From positions 1-64,000 of the forward strand of contig NZ_SEOO01000001.1 of the NCBI RefSeq assembly GCF_004152865.1: a stretch of DNA of 64,000 nucleotides, given 5' to 3'. The position numbers and the translations under genes were made by a program. Shown here piece after piece: positions 1 through 8,609 of this stretch. The notes beneath the pieces are model-generated. The model searched no databases. It had not been told where the DNA came from and saw only the letters and a list, made by a program, of their open reading frames with translations. The stretch's first letter is position 1. Each line of letters starts with the position of its first letter. Source of the stretch: Sphingobium cupriresistens. Lineage in GTDB: Bacteria > Pseudomonadota > Alphaproteobacteria > Sphingomonadales > Sphingomonadaceae.

Positions 1-2
1 AG

Positions 3-869
3 GGCCATTCTGTCATCGGTCATCGTCTTCTTCTCCAGGTTCGAGTTCGCATCCGAACCCTACCAGAAGATCGACGGTGGCCACCCTCTCAGGGAAACCT
101 TCCTACACCACCCCGTGGGACACGACCCATATCCGCAAGTGATATTGATAATGCTGCTGCGACGATCGGCGCAGCCATCAAGCAAAGCGTCGTCACTTCA
201 GATAAGGATATTGGCTGCCAATATGGACCAGAGAGACGCGATAGCGATCTTTGCGCACAGTGGAAGGCGGCGGACGCGGCTCATGATGCGGCTCAATATG
301 CCCTGTGGGGCATCGGCATCGGCATAGTCGGCACTGGATTTTTGTATGTAACTTTCAGAGAAACCAGGCGGGTAAGTCGCGCGCAACTCCGCGCCTATGT
401 ATCTATAAAACCCCTGGGGCTGAGGATAAAAGAAAACGGAATAGGAAAACAAATTACGGCGGGACTTAAGGTTCGAAATGGAGGGCAGACTCCAGCTTAC
501 AATGTTGTATGGCATGGCAATATCGTCGCTCTCACCAGTGAAATTGCCATCGGTTTTTTTGATGACAGCAATAACGAGCCTCTGCCTATGAGAAATCCGC
601 GTCCAACTTTGATTAACAGCAACGATGAGATCGATGGCGATCTGGAGTCGGTCGATGACCTGTCGCCTATTGACTGGTCAATGGTCCAGACTGGTGCCAA
701 GCACCTTTATCTTTATGGGACCGGCGAATACCGCGACGTTTTCAATCGGCCGCACGAAAACCGATTCTGCTATATTGCGGAACATCAGCCCAAGCTGGCC
801 GGCATCGTTGATACTAAAAAACTCCCGCTTGTCTGGCAGCAGGCTCCGTTCTTCAACAGTTCCACCTAA
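3..869 (+). CDS. Hypothetical single-pass membrane protein, 5' end outside window
   Basis: The frame is open from position 3 and has no ATG, GTG or TTG before a TTG at 342, yet the residues before 342 are plainly protein-like, so the TTG is not the real start and the 5' end is probably beyond the window. The part from about 200 reads as a soluble segment with two Cys and the string SDLCAQWKAAD, then a hydrophobic helix (about 300-345), then an ETRRVSRAQLRAYV segment followed by a beta-rich C-terminal half. Proteins of this layout (SDLCAQWKAAD, one helix, RAYV domain) recur as unannotated membrane proteins in alphaproteobacteria. Function is unknown. The first 100 bases of the frame are Arg-rich and less convincing, so a frameshift near the edge is possible. 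Lower GC than the flanking core genes fits its accessory context. Confidence 0.5.
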   Translation, partial: GHSVIGHRLLLQVRVRIRTLPEDRRWPPSQGNLPTPPRGTRPISASDIDNAAATIGAAIKQSVVTSDKDIGCQYGPERRDSDLCAQWKAADAAHDAAQYALWGIGIGIVGTGFLYVTFRETRRVSRAQLRAYVSIKPLGLRIKENGIGKQITAGLKVRNGGQTPAYNVVWHGNIVALTSEIAIGFFDDSNNEPLPMRNPRPTLINSNDEIDGDLESVDDLSPIDWSMVQTGAKHLYLYGTGEYRDVFNRPHENRFCYIAEHQPKLAGIVDTKKLPLVWQQAPFFNSST

Positions 870-894
870 CGCCAACAGCGCCGCGAAAAAATAG

Positions 895-1164
895 GCACGC
901 TTTGACCCCTTATACGGCGGCATATGCATCGAAAACGATGACAGGCGTAACTATCGGGGTGCGTTTGCTATTCAATGCCGAACCCGTTGCACCTGGATTG
1001 TCGCGGTTCTTTGCTGGTTGTCAGTCATCCTGTTCCTCGGCGGGGCCATGGGGACGGGCTACGCCATGCTGCATCAGCCTCCAGCCATTGTTGAACAGCC
1101 GGCGATACAACTTGGCCAAAAAATTTCGCCTTTTCGGGTGATTTTCGACGCGCAGCGGTTTTGA
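895..1164 (+). pseudogene. Small membrane-protein remnant without a normal start codon
   Basis: This frame opens after a TAG at 892 and runs to TGA at 1162. It encodes a polar, Arg-rich segment, one clear hydrophobic helix (around 985-1060, including WIVAVLCWLSVILFLGG) and a short polar tail. The only in-frame ATG codons lie within or after the helix, and no GTG or TTG precedes it. Either it starts at a rare codon such as ATA 922 or ATC 928, or it is a decayed gene. The competing frame beginning at 902 has a composition typical of noise. Function is unknown. Confidence 0.3.
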
Positions 1165-1636
1165 GACCTTGAAATGCGGACTTCTCGCGTGCGTGCCTGT
1201 TCCAAGTTAGCTGTGCAGTAGCCTGATGACCTTTGGTGAAACCTGAGCGAAAAGGGCGCAGGACAACTACCCCTGACGGATCAGAGGCAGTCCGGCCCCG
1301 TTCAGCGCGTCATGACCTTCGGAGCCAACCGTCGCTTTAGGGCGTGTCTGGGCGAGGGATCGCCAGTCACTTGGCAGTTGCTTCCGAGGCTGTTCCCTGC
1401 CCCGCCAACCCCGCTCTGCCTTTCGGACTCGGGTGCGCTTTGCTGGACCCCTTCTGGTAGCGCCTCTGCCTGTTCCGCCAGAGTTTCGAGCCAACCCGGA
1501 GCAGCGCCCGCGCGGTGGCGGGTTCTCATTATGTATTCCAATTGTTCACGGCATACAAGTGGAGCCGAAAAGTAGAACGCTCCTTTCATCTTCGATTGAA
1601 AAGTGGTATTTAGATACCCGCAACTTGGAGGCTGTT
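1165..1636. other. Intergenic stretch without a supported gene
   Basis: About 470 bases between the membrane-protein remnant and the first tightly packed prophage gene. Several short frames are open on both strands, the longest being about 95 codons on the minus strand (1302-1589), but none has a convincing start signal or recognisable sequence. The last 20 bases contain the strong ribosome-binding site of the next gene. A promoter for the rightward gene chain would be expected here but cannot be placed by eye. Confidence 0.4.
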
Positions 1637-1786
1637 ATGCGCGAGAATGTTCACGACACTGCGGTTCGGTTCCGGGCCAACAACTCCCTGATCGCCGCCG
1701 CTTCCCTCAAGGCCCAGCGGGAGGGCATGAGCCTGTCCGAACTGATGCGCCATGCCCTGCGCAAAGAAGTGCGGGGTGTCGCATGA
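1637..1786 (+). CDS. Small ribbon-helix-helix-like protein (49 aa)
   Basis: The start at 1637 is chosen because TTGGAGG lies 6-12 bases before the ATG; the frame is open further upstream but that part is low-quality sequence. The protein has a short beta-like N-terminus (TAVRFRANNSL), then a helix, a turn at REGMS and a second helix (LSELMRHALRKEV). This order, with the phrase MSLSELMRHALR, resembles MetJ/Arc-type ribbon-helix-helix DNA-binding proteins, which phages and toxin-antitoxin loci use as small regulators. It overlaps the next gene by an ATGA junction, so the two are probably translationally coupled. No toxin partner is apparent. DNA binding is inferred from shape only. Confidence 0.6.
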   Translation: MRENVHDTAVRFRANNSLIAAASLKAQREGMSLSELMRHALRKEVRGVA

Positions 1787-2223
1787 TGGCCGCCGATGAC
1801 GCGAACGGCGCTCTTGGCGACCTGGCTTTCATCATTAGGGACGCAGCCGGTGGTGATCTCGAAGCTCAGCGGGCGGGCCGCGCCATGGCTTTGCAGGACA
1901 TGAGCACGGCGGCGGCGCGTGGCGACTATGCCATGGGGCAGGGGCACGCGATGGAAGCCATGTTCTGGGCGCGCTTCGCCGCAAGCCAAGGCCATGACGA
2001 TGATGCCGTGATGCTCGCCGCCGTCCTTGTCTCGCTGGCAGAATATTGGGGCTATGACCGCCGCAGCGCGGATGCGGCCTGGGGCAACGATCTTCTCGCG
2101 GAAGCCGTGGCTATCCTCGATCGCCTCGCATCGCGGGGGAATGAAGCCGCCGCCACCGCCATCAACGAAATGGCGGACAGGTTCGCCCCTCACATTTTCC
2201 AGCAAGCTAAGGAGATCGCATAA
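1783..2223 (+). CDS. Hypothetical alpha-helical repeat protein (146 aa)
   Basis: It begins at the ATGA overlap with the preceding gene (a second ATG follows at 1786) and ends at a TAA whose last base is the first base of the next ATG, a packing typical of phage operons. The sequence is Ala-rich and nearly all helical, with segments such as GDLEAQRAGRAMALQD, FWARFAASQGHDDDA and LLAEAVAILDRLASRGNEAA that recall Sel1/TPR-type two-helix repeats of about 36 residues, although the consensus is weak. There is no signal peptide, membrane helix or visible catalytic motif. In this position it may be a virion-associated or assembly protein, but I do not recognise a specific family. Confidence 0.6.
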   Translation: MMAADDANGALGDLAFIIRDAAGGDLEAQRAGRAMALQDMSTAAARGDYAMGQGHAMEAMFWARFAASQGHDDDAVMLAAVLVSLAEYWGYDRRSADAAWGNDLLAEAVAILDRLASRGNEAAATAINEMADRFAPHIFQQAKEIA

Positions 2224-3323
2224 TGGCGATGGGTTTCCAAAACGGTAGTCGCCTGCGGCAGCTATTTGAGCTTCCGCCGCCTTACACCACACCCGGCATT
2301 GGTGACGGCCTGCCCGGCGCAATGCAGCCCAATGGCCTGCCGATCGCTCCCCCTATGGAGGTAGCAAACCGCTCGCCTGCTCGGATGGCCTTCCGCGGCG
2401 TGGGTGCAGGCAGCACCGGAGCGCAGCCGCAAGGCGCGCCTATTTCGACAATGCCGCTCGATACGCCAATGGCGCCGACTGGATTGCAGGCGCAGCCGGT
2501 GTCGCCAATGGACAGCCTCCAGCCAAAGAAAGCGGGCTTCTTCGATAAAGACGGCGCATGGCGTGACGTGCTGGGCGCTCTGGCTGATGGCATGGCTGGG
2601 GCGGCAGGCGGTCAGCCGATGTACGGCCCGATGAAGATGCGCCAACGCCAACAGCAGGCGGAGTGGGGGCGGCAAGACGCGCTGCGCCGCGAAGATCGCT
2701 CCTGGGCTGAGCAGGACCGCGACGCGAAACTGGCGCAGCCTCAATATTTCATGTCCGGCCGCGATCGGGTGATGTTCGATCCGATCACTGGGCAGGCGCA
2801 GACGATCTACGATGGTCCGACCGACTTCGAAGAATATGCGGGCCTTATGGGGCTGGAGCCGGGCAGCGACGATTACAACGAGGCGATGCAGGACTTCGTG
2901 CTTCGATCCAATGGCCCCACCGCGCAACAAGGGCGCCAGGAACTGGAAGATGTCCGCCAAGGTCACCGGGTCTCGCTTGAAGGGGTCAGGCAGGGGAACC
3001 GCGCCTCCCTGCGCCAGATGCCGACCTATGCGAACCTCCATCCCCGACCTTCGGCGGCTGGTGGCGCGGGCGGCGGCAACGGGGGCAATCGTCCGCCGCG
3101 CACGACCGGCAATGTCTATGCGCCGATCCTCTCCAAGGTGGCATCGGGCAAGCCGCTGACAGCCGGCGAACAGCAGGTGCTTTCGCTTTATGGTCGCGGA
3201 GGTCGCCCCGGTGGCACGGGCGGTGCCGGCAACATCCCGACCGTGAAGACGCCTGCCGATGCGGCGCGGCTGACAAAGGGGACGCGATACCGCACCCCGG
3301 ATGGAAGGGTGATGGTGCGCTGA
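2223..3323 (+). CDS. Prophage Pro/Gln-rich protein, likely virion or injection protein (366 aa)
   Basis: The start ATG at 2223 overlaps the upstream stop. The N-terminal 100 residues are low-complexity and rich in Pro, Gln, Met and Gly. Residues about 55-61 read MAFRGVG, a short motif that recurs near residue 32 of the next protein. A central part (about 135-260) is charged and helical (WGRQDALRREDRSWAEQDRD and repeated VRQG heptads). A Gly-rich linker precedes a C-terminal GTRYRTPDGRVMVR, a tail style often seen on phage virion proteins. It ends two bases before the giant protein starts, suggesting the two act together, for example as ejected internal virion proteins. That role is an inference. 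Confidence 0.6.
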   Translation: MAMGFQNGSRLRQLFELPPPYTTPGIGDGLPGAMQPNGLPIAPPMEVANRSPARMAFRGVGAGSTGAQPQGAPISTMPLDTPMAPTGLQAQPVSPMDSLQPKKAGFFDKDGAWRDVLGALADGMAGAAGGQPMYGPMKMRQRQQQAEWGRQDALRREDRSWAEQDRDAKLAQPQYFMSGRDRVMFDPITGQAQTIYDGPTDFEEYAGLMGLEPGSDDYNEAMQDFVLRSNGPTAQQGRQELEDVRQGHRVSLEGVRQGNRASLRQMPTYANLHPRPSAAGGAGGGNGGNRPPRTTGNVYAPILSKVASGKPLTAGEQQVLSLYGRGGRPGGTGGAGNIPTVKTPADAARLTKGTRYRTPDGRVMVR

Positions 3324-3324
3324 T

Positions 3325-6300
3325 ATGGAAGGAGAGCAATGGCCCGGCACGCCCGTCAACGACGCCCCGTCCGATCAATGGCCTGGCACCGCCGCGCCGT
3401 CCGCGCCTCGTCCTGGCATGGCGTTCCGGGGTAGCGGCACGGCGTCGTCTGCCTCCCCGCTGTCGGTCACAGGTGAGGCGCATGACGGCGATACCTTCCG
3501 CCTGAACAACGGGCAGAATGGGCGGCTTTATGGTGCCGATGCTTTCGAGCTTGATCAGCATGGGATGCAGGGTGGTCAGATGGTTCCGCTGGGGCAGCAG
3601 GCGCGGGGCGCAATCCTCCCTTACCTCCGCCCTGACACAACGGTCACGCCGACAGGATCGCAGACCTACGGGCGGCCAGTGGTGTCGCTGGAGCAGGGCG
3701 GGCGTGATGCTGGGCTGGGGTTGATTGATCAGGGCATGGGCTTGGCCGCGCCCAAATATCTGCAAGGCGATCCACGCTTGCAACCCTATATGGAGGCTGA
3801 GCGACTTGCCCGCCTCAACCGGCGCGGCGCACATGCCGGACAGTTCCAAGACCCGGCAGATTTCCGAAAGGGTACGCCTGATCCTTGGGCAAAACCGGAA
3901 TGGCTGGACGCGCCCCAGAAGGGCAGCATTGCCGTCTTCAATGACGAGGCCACGCCCTTTCAAGGTCTGCGACCTGAGATCGCCGCGGGTTATCAAAAGA
4001 TATGGATGGACCCTGCTTCGACGGCAGACGACCTGTTGGGATATGCAAAGACGAACGGCTTCATCATCGACCCCGACGCGACGCGCAAATCCTATGGGGA
4101 GCGCGCCAAGCGCGGCGCTGATCCGACTTTGCGATATACCGACCTGCCGAAGCTACTGACCGATACGGAGGGCGGCGCGATCGGCTCCGCTGTGCGCGGC
4201 CTTGCCGACCCCTTCAACATGCTGGACGAAATGGGTGGGGTAGTGGATTCGCTCGGCGGCACGCCCGGCCGTGAAAACGTGTGGGGCAGCGATCGGCGCT
4301 TTGCCGACATCCTCTACAACAACATCGACCAGAACCGGAGCATCCTCGGCTATGACGACGCAGAACATCCCTATGCGCGCTTCGGCGGGCAGCTCGCGAG
4401 TGGCATCGCGCTTCCTGGCGCATCCGTGGAGGGTGTCGGACTGGCTGCTGCTCGGCAGGCCATGCGCGCCGGTGGATCACGGCTTGCTGCTAAGCAGGCG
4501 GCGCAAGCGTCTGTCCGTCGCCGCCTCGCTGCTATCGGGTCGCTAGAGGGCGGGCTTGCCGGCTTTGGTGCTGGTGAGGGTGGCGTGACCGATCGCTTGC
4601 CTGGCGCGGGCCTTGGTGCGGTCACGGGCGCAGCGCTGGGTTACGGCACCGGCGCACTTGCCCAAACGGTAGGCCCGATTAGCGCCAGCACGCTCGCCCG
4701 GCTTCGGAATCGCCGCCCCTCTGTTCTGGGTGACGAAGGGGCGTCGCCCGCCGCGCCGCACGGCGATGTTGCCAGTCATCCATTCACCACTTCTATGGCG
4801 AACGAAGACGCAAACCCGCTGCCCTCGATCACGTCGCCCCGGATGGTGGATCGCATCGACGTGACGGCCGGGCCTCGTCCTCTGACGGACCCAGCTACCG
4901 AGATGCAGCGCCGGGCCATGGCGGAGCGTGTTAACCCGTCCGACATCCTGCCGCTACCGTCCAACGTGGTTGCCAGCCAGGACGAGGCCGCCCGCATTGG
5001 GGCTGGGCTTTATCCGACCGTAAAGGCACCCAATGAGGCAGGTATGCTGGAAAGCCGCGTCCTGCCGCGTGGTGACGATCCCTCGCGTGAGGTCGCAAAG
5101 CGTGGGCCTGCCGATCTAGTCACCTACCTGCGCAGTCGTGGCGGCGTGGTCGACCAAGGCGGCGAACTACGCGCCATGGGGATCACGGCCAATGCTGGGC
5201 GCGATCTGGACTTCGCGCGGGGCGAGCAGCGCTTTGGCAAGTTGGTCGACAATGATAACGGGATGCGCCTCGATGAAGCCGCTGACGCGGCTTGGCGCGC
5301 GGGATATTTCCCGGATCATGCAGAACGTCCGACCATCGCGGAATTTCTCGACGCCATGGACAACACCAACCGCGGCATCAACCGCTCGTTTCGTACCGAC
5401 GATCTGACGGAGGTCGATGGGTTCAACGCTGCTCGCGAGCAGCGCCTTGCCGTCGAGCGAGCGCGGGAACAAGGCGCGCCATTGGCAGAGGATCACGGCC
5501 AGCCTGCTACCTTGGACGATCTGGACGCGAACCAGCCGCCAGTGTCCGCTTATGAGGAATGGGGCGAACAGGCGCCCGACTTCGCCGGAAACATCCGCTT
5601 GTCGAAGCTGGACAGCCCACAGGCAATTCAGCGGGCGTTGACGCAGGCGGAGCGCATGACGGGCGGCTTCGATGCTGCCCGCCGCGGTCGCATCAGCCAG
5701 GCGGAGACGCAGAGCCTTGCAGACGAATTGGGCATGACGCCTGAAAAGCTGCTGTCGCGCCGGAAGGGGCAGGCGTTCAACGCAGAGGAAGCCTTGGCGT
5801 CCCGGCAGATACTCGCCAAGTCGGGGAACGAGCTGGTCAACATGGCCCGCCGCATCCAGCGCATGGACGATCCCGGCGAAGAGGCGCTATCCGCGTTCCG
5901 GCAGGCGCTTGTCCGTCACGTCGCCATTCAGGAGCAGATATCCGGTGCGACGGCGGAGGCGGGTCGCACGCTGGCGCAGTTCCGCATGACGGCGGATAGC
6001 CGCAATGTCCGCGGCAACGTCCTCAACGGCCTGTCGGAGGGCGGCGGCGGCAAGGATCGGTTGAAGGAGGCGGCTGACCTCATACTGGAAGGTGAAACTG
6101 TCGATCCGGGTTCGCTCAATCGGGCGGCGCGCGACGCGCTAAAGCCGGGCTGGGGCGACAAGTTTAAGGAATTGTGGATCAACTCGCTCTTGTCGGGGCC
6201 GCAAACGCACGTAGTCAACACGGTGTCGAACACCATGACGGCGCTGGCGCAGATCCCGGAACATGGGATTGCCGCAGCGATGGGCGGCGTTCGTAATATG

Positions 6301-7800
6301 GCGGCGCGCGGCAAGGTGGCGGATCGGGTGCTGTTCACCGAATTAGGCGCGCGATCGGTGGGACTGTTGCAGGGCGTGAAGGACGGCCTTCGCCAAGCAG
6401 CGCGCACCCTGCGGACGGGTGAGGCCTCGGACTTCGCGAACAAGATCGACACGGTGCATCAGGACGCCATCAGTGGCTTGAAGGGCAAGATCATCCGTAC
6501 ACCCACGCGCCTGCTGTCGTCGGCGGACGAACTATTCAAGGGAATGGCGCGGCGCATGGAGTTGAACGGCCTGGCGGTGCGCAAGGCTGCTGCGGAAGGT
6601 CTGCGTGGAGAAGAGGGCAAGCGCCGTGTCGCTGATCTGGTTGCCAATCCGACCGACGAAATGCTGGATCAGGCCTTTGACTATGGGCGTTATCTCACGT
6701 TTCAGCGGCCGTTGGGCAAGGTCGGCACAGCAGCGACAATGCTGAGCAATTCGACCCCTGCAATGAAACTGGTGCTGCCGTTCGTCCGCACGCCGACCAA
6801 CCTCCTGAAATTCTCTCTGGAAAGATCGCCTGCCGCGCCACTTTTGAAGGAATGGCGGAAGGATTTTCGTGCGGGCGGCGCCAAGCGTGATCTCGCATTG
6901 TCGCGCGCTCTTGTGGGTAGCGGCGTCGGTGCACTGGTGGCGGAATTGGCCTCCCAAGGCCTCGTCACAGGCAACGGGCCTGCCGATGAGAAGGCGCGCG
7001 CATTGCTCCGGGCGGATGGCTGGCAACCCTATTCGATCAAGGTTGGCGATCGCTACGTCAGCTATCAGCGGCTCGACCCCTTCGCCTCCACGCTGGGCGT
7101 CGCGGCCGGGATGGTCGAGTTGCAGGACCATATGACGGACAAGCAAAAGGATGATGTGGCACTGCTGGTCACGGCGTCCGTCATGCAGAGCCTTTCGTCC
7201 AAAACCTGGCTGTCCGGGCTCGGCGATCTGGTGGACGCGGTGAATGATCCGGGCCGCTATGCAAATGGGTGGCTCAAGCGCACTGCCGGTTCGCTTGCTG
7301 TTCCCGCAAGCGTGGCCCAGGTGGCGCGCACGATGGACCCGACCCTGCGAGAGGCAGATACCATCATGGATGCGGTGCGCCGCCGTGTGCCGGGCCTGTC
7401 GAAGTCGTTGCCCGAACAGCGGGACGTGTGGGGCCAGCCCATCACCAGCGAGGGCGGTATCGGGCCGGACATCGTGTCGCCTGTCTGGACATCGACCCGG
7501 CGCAATGATCCGGTGAACAATGGCCTGCTCGATCAAGGTTTGACGGTCCCTGAGTTTCAGCGCCGCGATATGTCGCCCGCTGACTATGGGCGGTTTCGGG
7601 AAGAGGCCGGGGCGATGTCGTACAATGGCGTAGCCAGTCTGCTTGCCCGCCCTGACTGGCCCGCACTCGATCGAGAGGACCGGCAAGCGGAAATCAGCCG
7701 ATTGGTGACCAAGGCGCGGAGGGAGGCCAAGATCGGTATGTTCGGGAAGTTGAAGCCCAGCAGCGGCGCTGATGCGTGGCCGGGGACGCCGGTGCGGTAG
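3325..7800 (+). CDS. Giant phage-type protein with N-terminal SNase nuclease domain (1491 aa)
   Basis: Residues about 45-145 match the staphylococcal-nuclease fold: DGDT with D56, R67 and E75 in GRLYGADAFE, and R117 in TYGRP. The spacing D-11-R-8-E-42-R agrees with D21, R35, E43 and R87 of SNase, so the active site looks intact. Residues about 410-450 are a Gly-rich hydrophobic stretch. About 598-690 resembles a helical module found in large phage polyvalent proteins (YLRSRGGVVDQGGEL). About 950-1380 contains LLSGPQTHVVN and several amphipathic or hydrophobic helices, as in very large phage virion proteins thought to enter the host with DNA. WPGTP occurs at residues 6-10, nearly again at 19-23 (WPGTA), and at 1485-1489. 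MAFRG at residue 32 matches the upstream protein. Virion or ejection function is inferred; nuclease chemistry is predicted from motifs. Confidence 0.7.
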   Translation: MEGEQWPGTPVNDAPSDQWPGTAAPSAPRPGMAFRGSGTASSASPLSVTGEAHDGDTFRLNNGQNGRLYGADAFELDQHGMQGGQMVPLGQQARGAILPYLRPDTTVTPTGSQTYGRPVVSLEQGGRDAGLGLIDQGMGLAAPKYLQGDPRLQPYMEAERLARLNRRGAHAGQFQDPADFRKGTPDPWAKPEWLDAPQKGSIAVFNDEATPFQGLRPEIAAGYQKIWMDPASTADDLLGYAKTNGFIIDPDATRKSYGERAKRGADPTLRYTDLPKLLTDTEGGAIGSAVRGLADPFNMLDEMGGVVDSLGGTPGRENVWGSDRRFADILYNNIDQNRSILGYDDAEHPYARFGGQLASGIALPGASVEGVGLAAARQAMRAGGSRLAAKQAAQASVRRRLAAIGSLEGGLAGFGAGEGGVTDRLPGAGLGAVTGAALGYGTGALAQTVGPISASTLARLRNRRPSVLGDEGASPAAPHGDVASHPFTTSMANEDANPLPSITSPRMVDRIDVTAGPRPLTDPATEMQRRAMAERVNPSDILPLPSNVVASQDEAARIGAGLYPTVKAPNEAGMLESRVLPRGDDPSREVAKRGPADLVTYLRSRGGVVDQGGELRAMGITANAGRDLDFARGEQRFGKLVDNDNGMRLDEAADAAWRAGYFPDHAERPTIAEFLDAMDNTNRGINRSFRTDDLTEVDGFNAAREQRLAVERAREQGAPLAEDHGQPATLDDLDANQPPVSAYEEWGEQAPDFAGNIRLSKLDSPQAIQRALTQAERMTGGFDAARRGRISQAETQSLADELGMTPEKLLSRRKGQAFNAEEALASRQILAKSGNELVNMARRIQRMDDPGEEALSAFRQALVRHVAIQEQISGATAEAGRTLAQFRMTADSRNVRGNVLNGLSEGGGGKDRLKEAADLILEGETVDPGSLNRAARDALKPGWGDKFKELWINSLLSGPQTHVVNTVSNTMTALAQIPEHGIAAAMGGVRNMAARGKVADRVLFTELGARSVGLLQGVKDGLRQAARTLRTGEASDFANKIDTVHQDAISGLKGKIIRTPTRLLSSADELFKGMARRMELNGLAVRKAAAEGLRGEEGKRRVADLVANPTDEMLDQAFDYGRYLTFQRPLGKVGTAATMLSNSTPAMKLVLPFVRTPTNLLKFSLERSPAAPLLKEWRKDFRAGGAKRDLALSRALVGSGVGALVAELASQGLVTGNGPADEKARALLRADGWQPYSIKVGDRYVSYQRLDPFASTLGVAAGMVELQDHMTDKQKDDVALLVTASVMQSLSSKTWLSGLGDLVDAVNDPGRYANGWLKRTAGSLAVPASVAQVARTMDPTLREADTIMDAVRRRVPGLSKSLPEQRDVWGQPITSEGGIGPDIVSPVWTSTRRNDPVNNGLLDQGLTVPEFQRRDMSPADYGRFREEAGAMSYNGVASLLARPDWPALDREDRQAEISRLVTKARREAKIGMFGKLKPSSGADAWPGTPVR

Positions 7801-8219
7801 AGCGCGCTTATAAAGCCGCCTCGCCTCAAAATCGACGCACGGGCAGGCAGGTGCCGCCATCCCACAGGCTCATCGGCTAGAGGTGGGCGAAGCTCCGCAG
7901 GATGCAGTCCTTCGTGACGAAACTCCGCCCGCGACCGAAATAGCGGCCAGCCGGATGATTGCGAGCCCGATTCGGTCAAGCGCCATTACGACCAGCCAGA
8001 CGGCGGCCTATGCCTGTCATGTTCTCAGCCTCTACCCTACTCGCCATCGAGGGCGTCTCTATAATTGGTAATCAGCTCCATTTCGGGAGCATGGTCCCAA
8101 TGTGGTTGGGAAAGTTTGCTTTTTTGAAAGGCTGAAGGTGATCCCGGCTCCCGAATGGCTTTGGGAACACAGCGGATAAGCCGGGATCCACTACAGATCA
8201 TCAGGCCTGCATGATTCGG
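7801..8219. other. Intergenic stretch at the prophage end, no supported gene
   Basis: About 420 bases between the stop of the rightward giant gene and the stop of the leftward exported nuclease, so two transcription units converge here. Several short frames exist on both strands (up to about 60 codons) without start signals or recognisable products. A + strand segment around 8135-8195 has two GGATC-containing runs flanking a T-rich piece but no clean terminator hairpin. Confidence 0.4.
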
Positions 8220-8609
8220 TCAAGGGGCATGGTGCTGGCGACATTCCTTTGCAAGGCGGCGCCCGGTATCCCAGCGCTCAATATAAACTGCCAACTCGAC
8301 CCGAAGTTGCTCGCACGCGACATTGCGCCCACCAGCATAGACCTGCGCCACTGTCCGCCCATAGCGGTCCCGCGTAACCGGAGCGATCGTTACCCCGGCG
8401 CGGATTAGCCTGGCGAGACTGGCCTTGCTGCTATGCGGATCGCCAGGAGCGCAGTCGCGGCCCTTGCGGCAGTGGCCTGGCATTTCCGGGGCGTCGATGC
8501 CTAGCAGGCGAACGCGGCCTATCTCTGGGCAGCGCAGGGTATCGCCGTCGATCGCCACGCACTGAATGGCCGGCGTCCAGATGGAGAGCAGAAGGATGGA
8601 GAGGATCAT
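8220..8609 (-). CDS. Exported thermonuclease of the SNase family (129 aa)
   Basis: A hydrophobic N-terminus (MILSILLLSIWTPAIQC) looks like a signal peptide, so the enzyme probably acts in the periplasm or outside the cell. The SNase active-site set is complete: D23 in DGDT, R34 and E42 in RLLGIDAPE, and R85 in DRYGR, with the same spacing as the N-terminal domain of the giant protein on the other strand. The predicted reaction is Ca-dependent cleavage of DNA and RNA. Five Cys in the mature part (at DTLRC, GHC, RDC, ACE and KEC) could form disulfides. The ATG overlaps the stop of an upstream 45-residue gene as ATGA. Short exported SNases of this form are common in sphingomonad prophages and plasmids. 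Confidence 0.85.
   Translation of the reverse strand: MILSILLLSIWTPAIQCVAIDGDTLRCPEIGRVRLLGIDAPEMPGHCRKGRDCAPGDPHSSKASLARLIRAGVTIAPVTRDRYGRTVAQVYAGGRNVACEQLRVELAVYIERWDTGRRLAKECRQHHAP

Noticed and set aside
1302-1589. Minus-strand 95-codon frame before the prophage gene chain
   Set aside because: It overlaps two competing frames and shows no ribosome-binding site or family similarity. It remains possible but unsupported.
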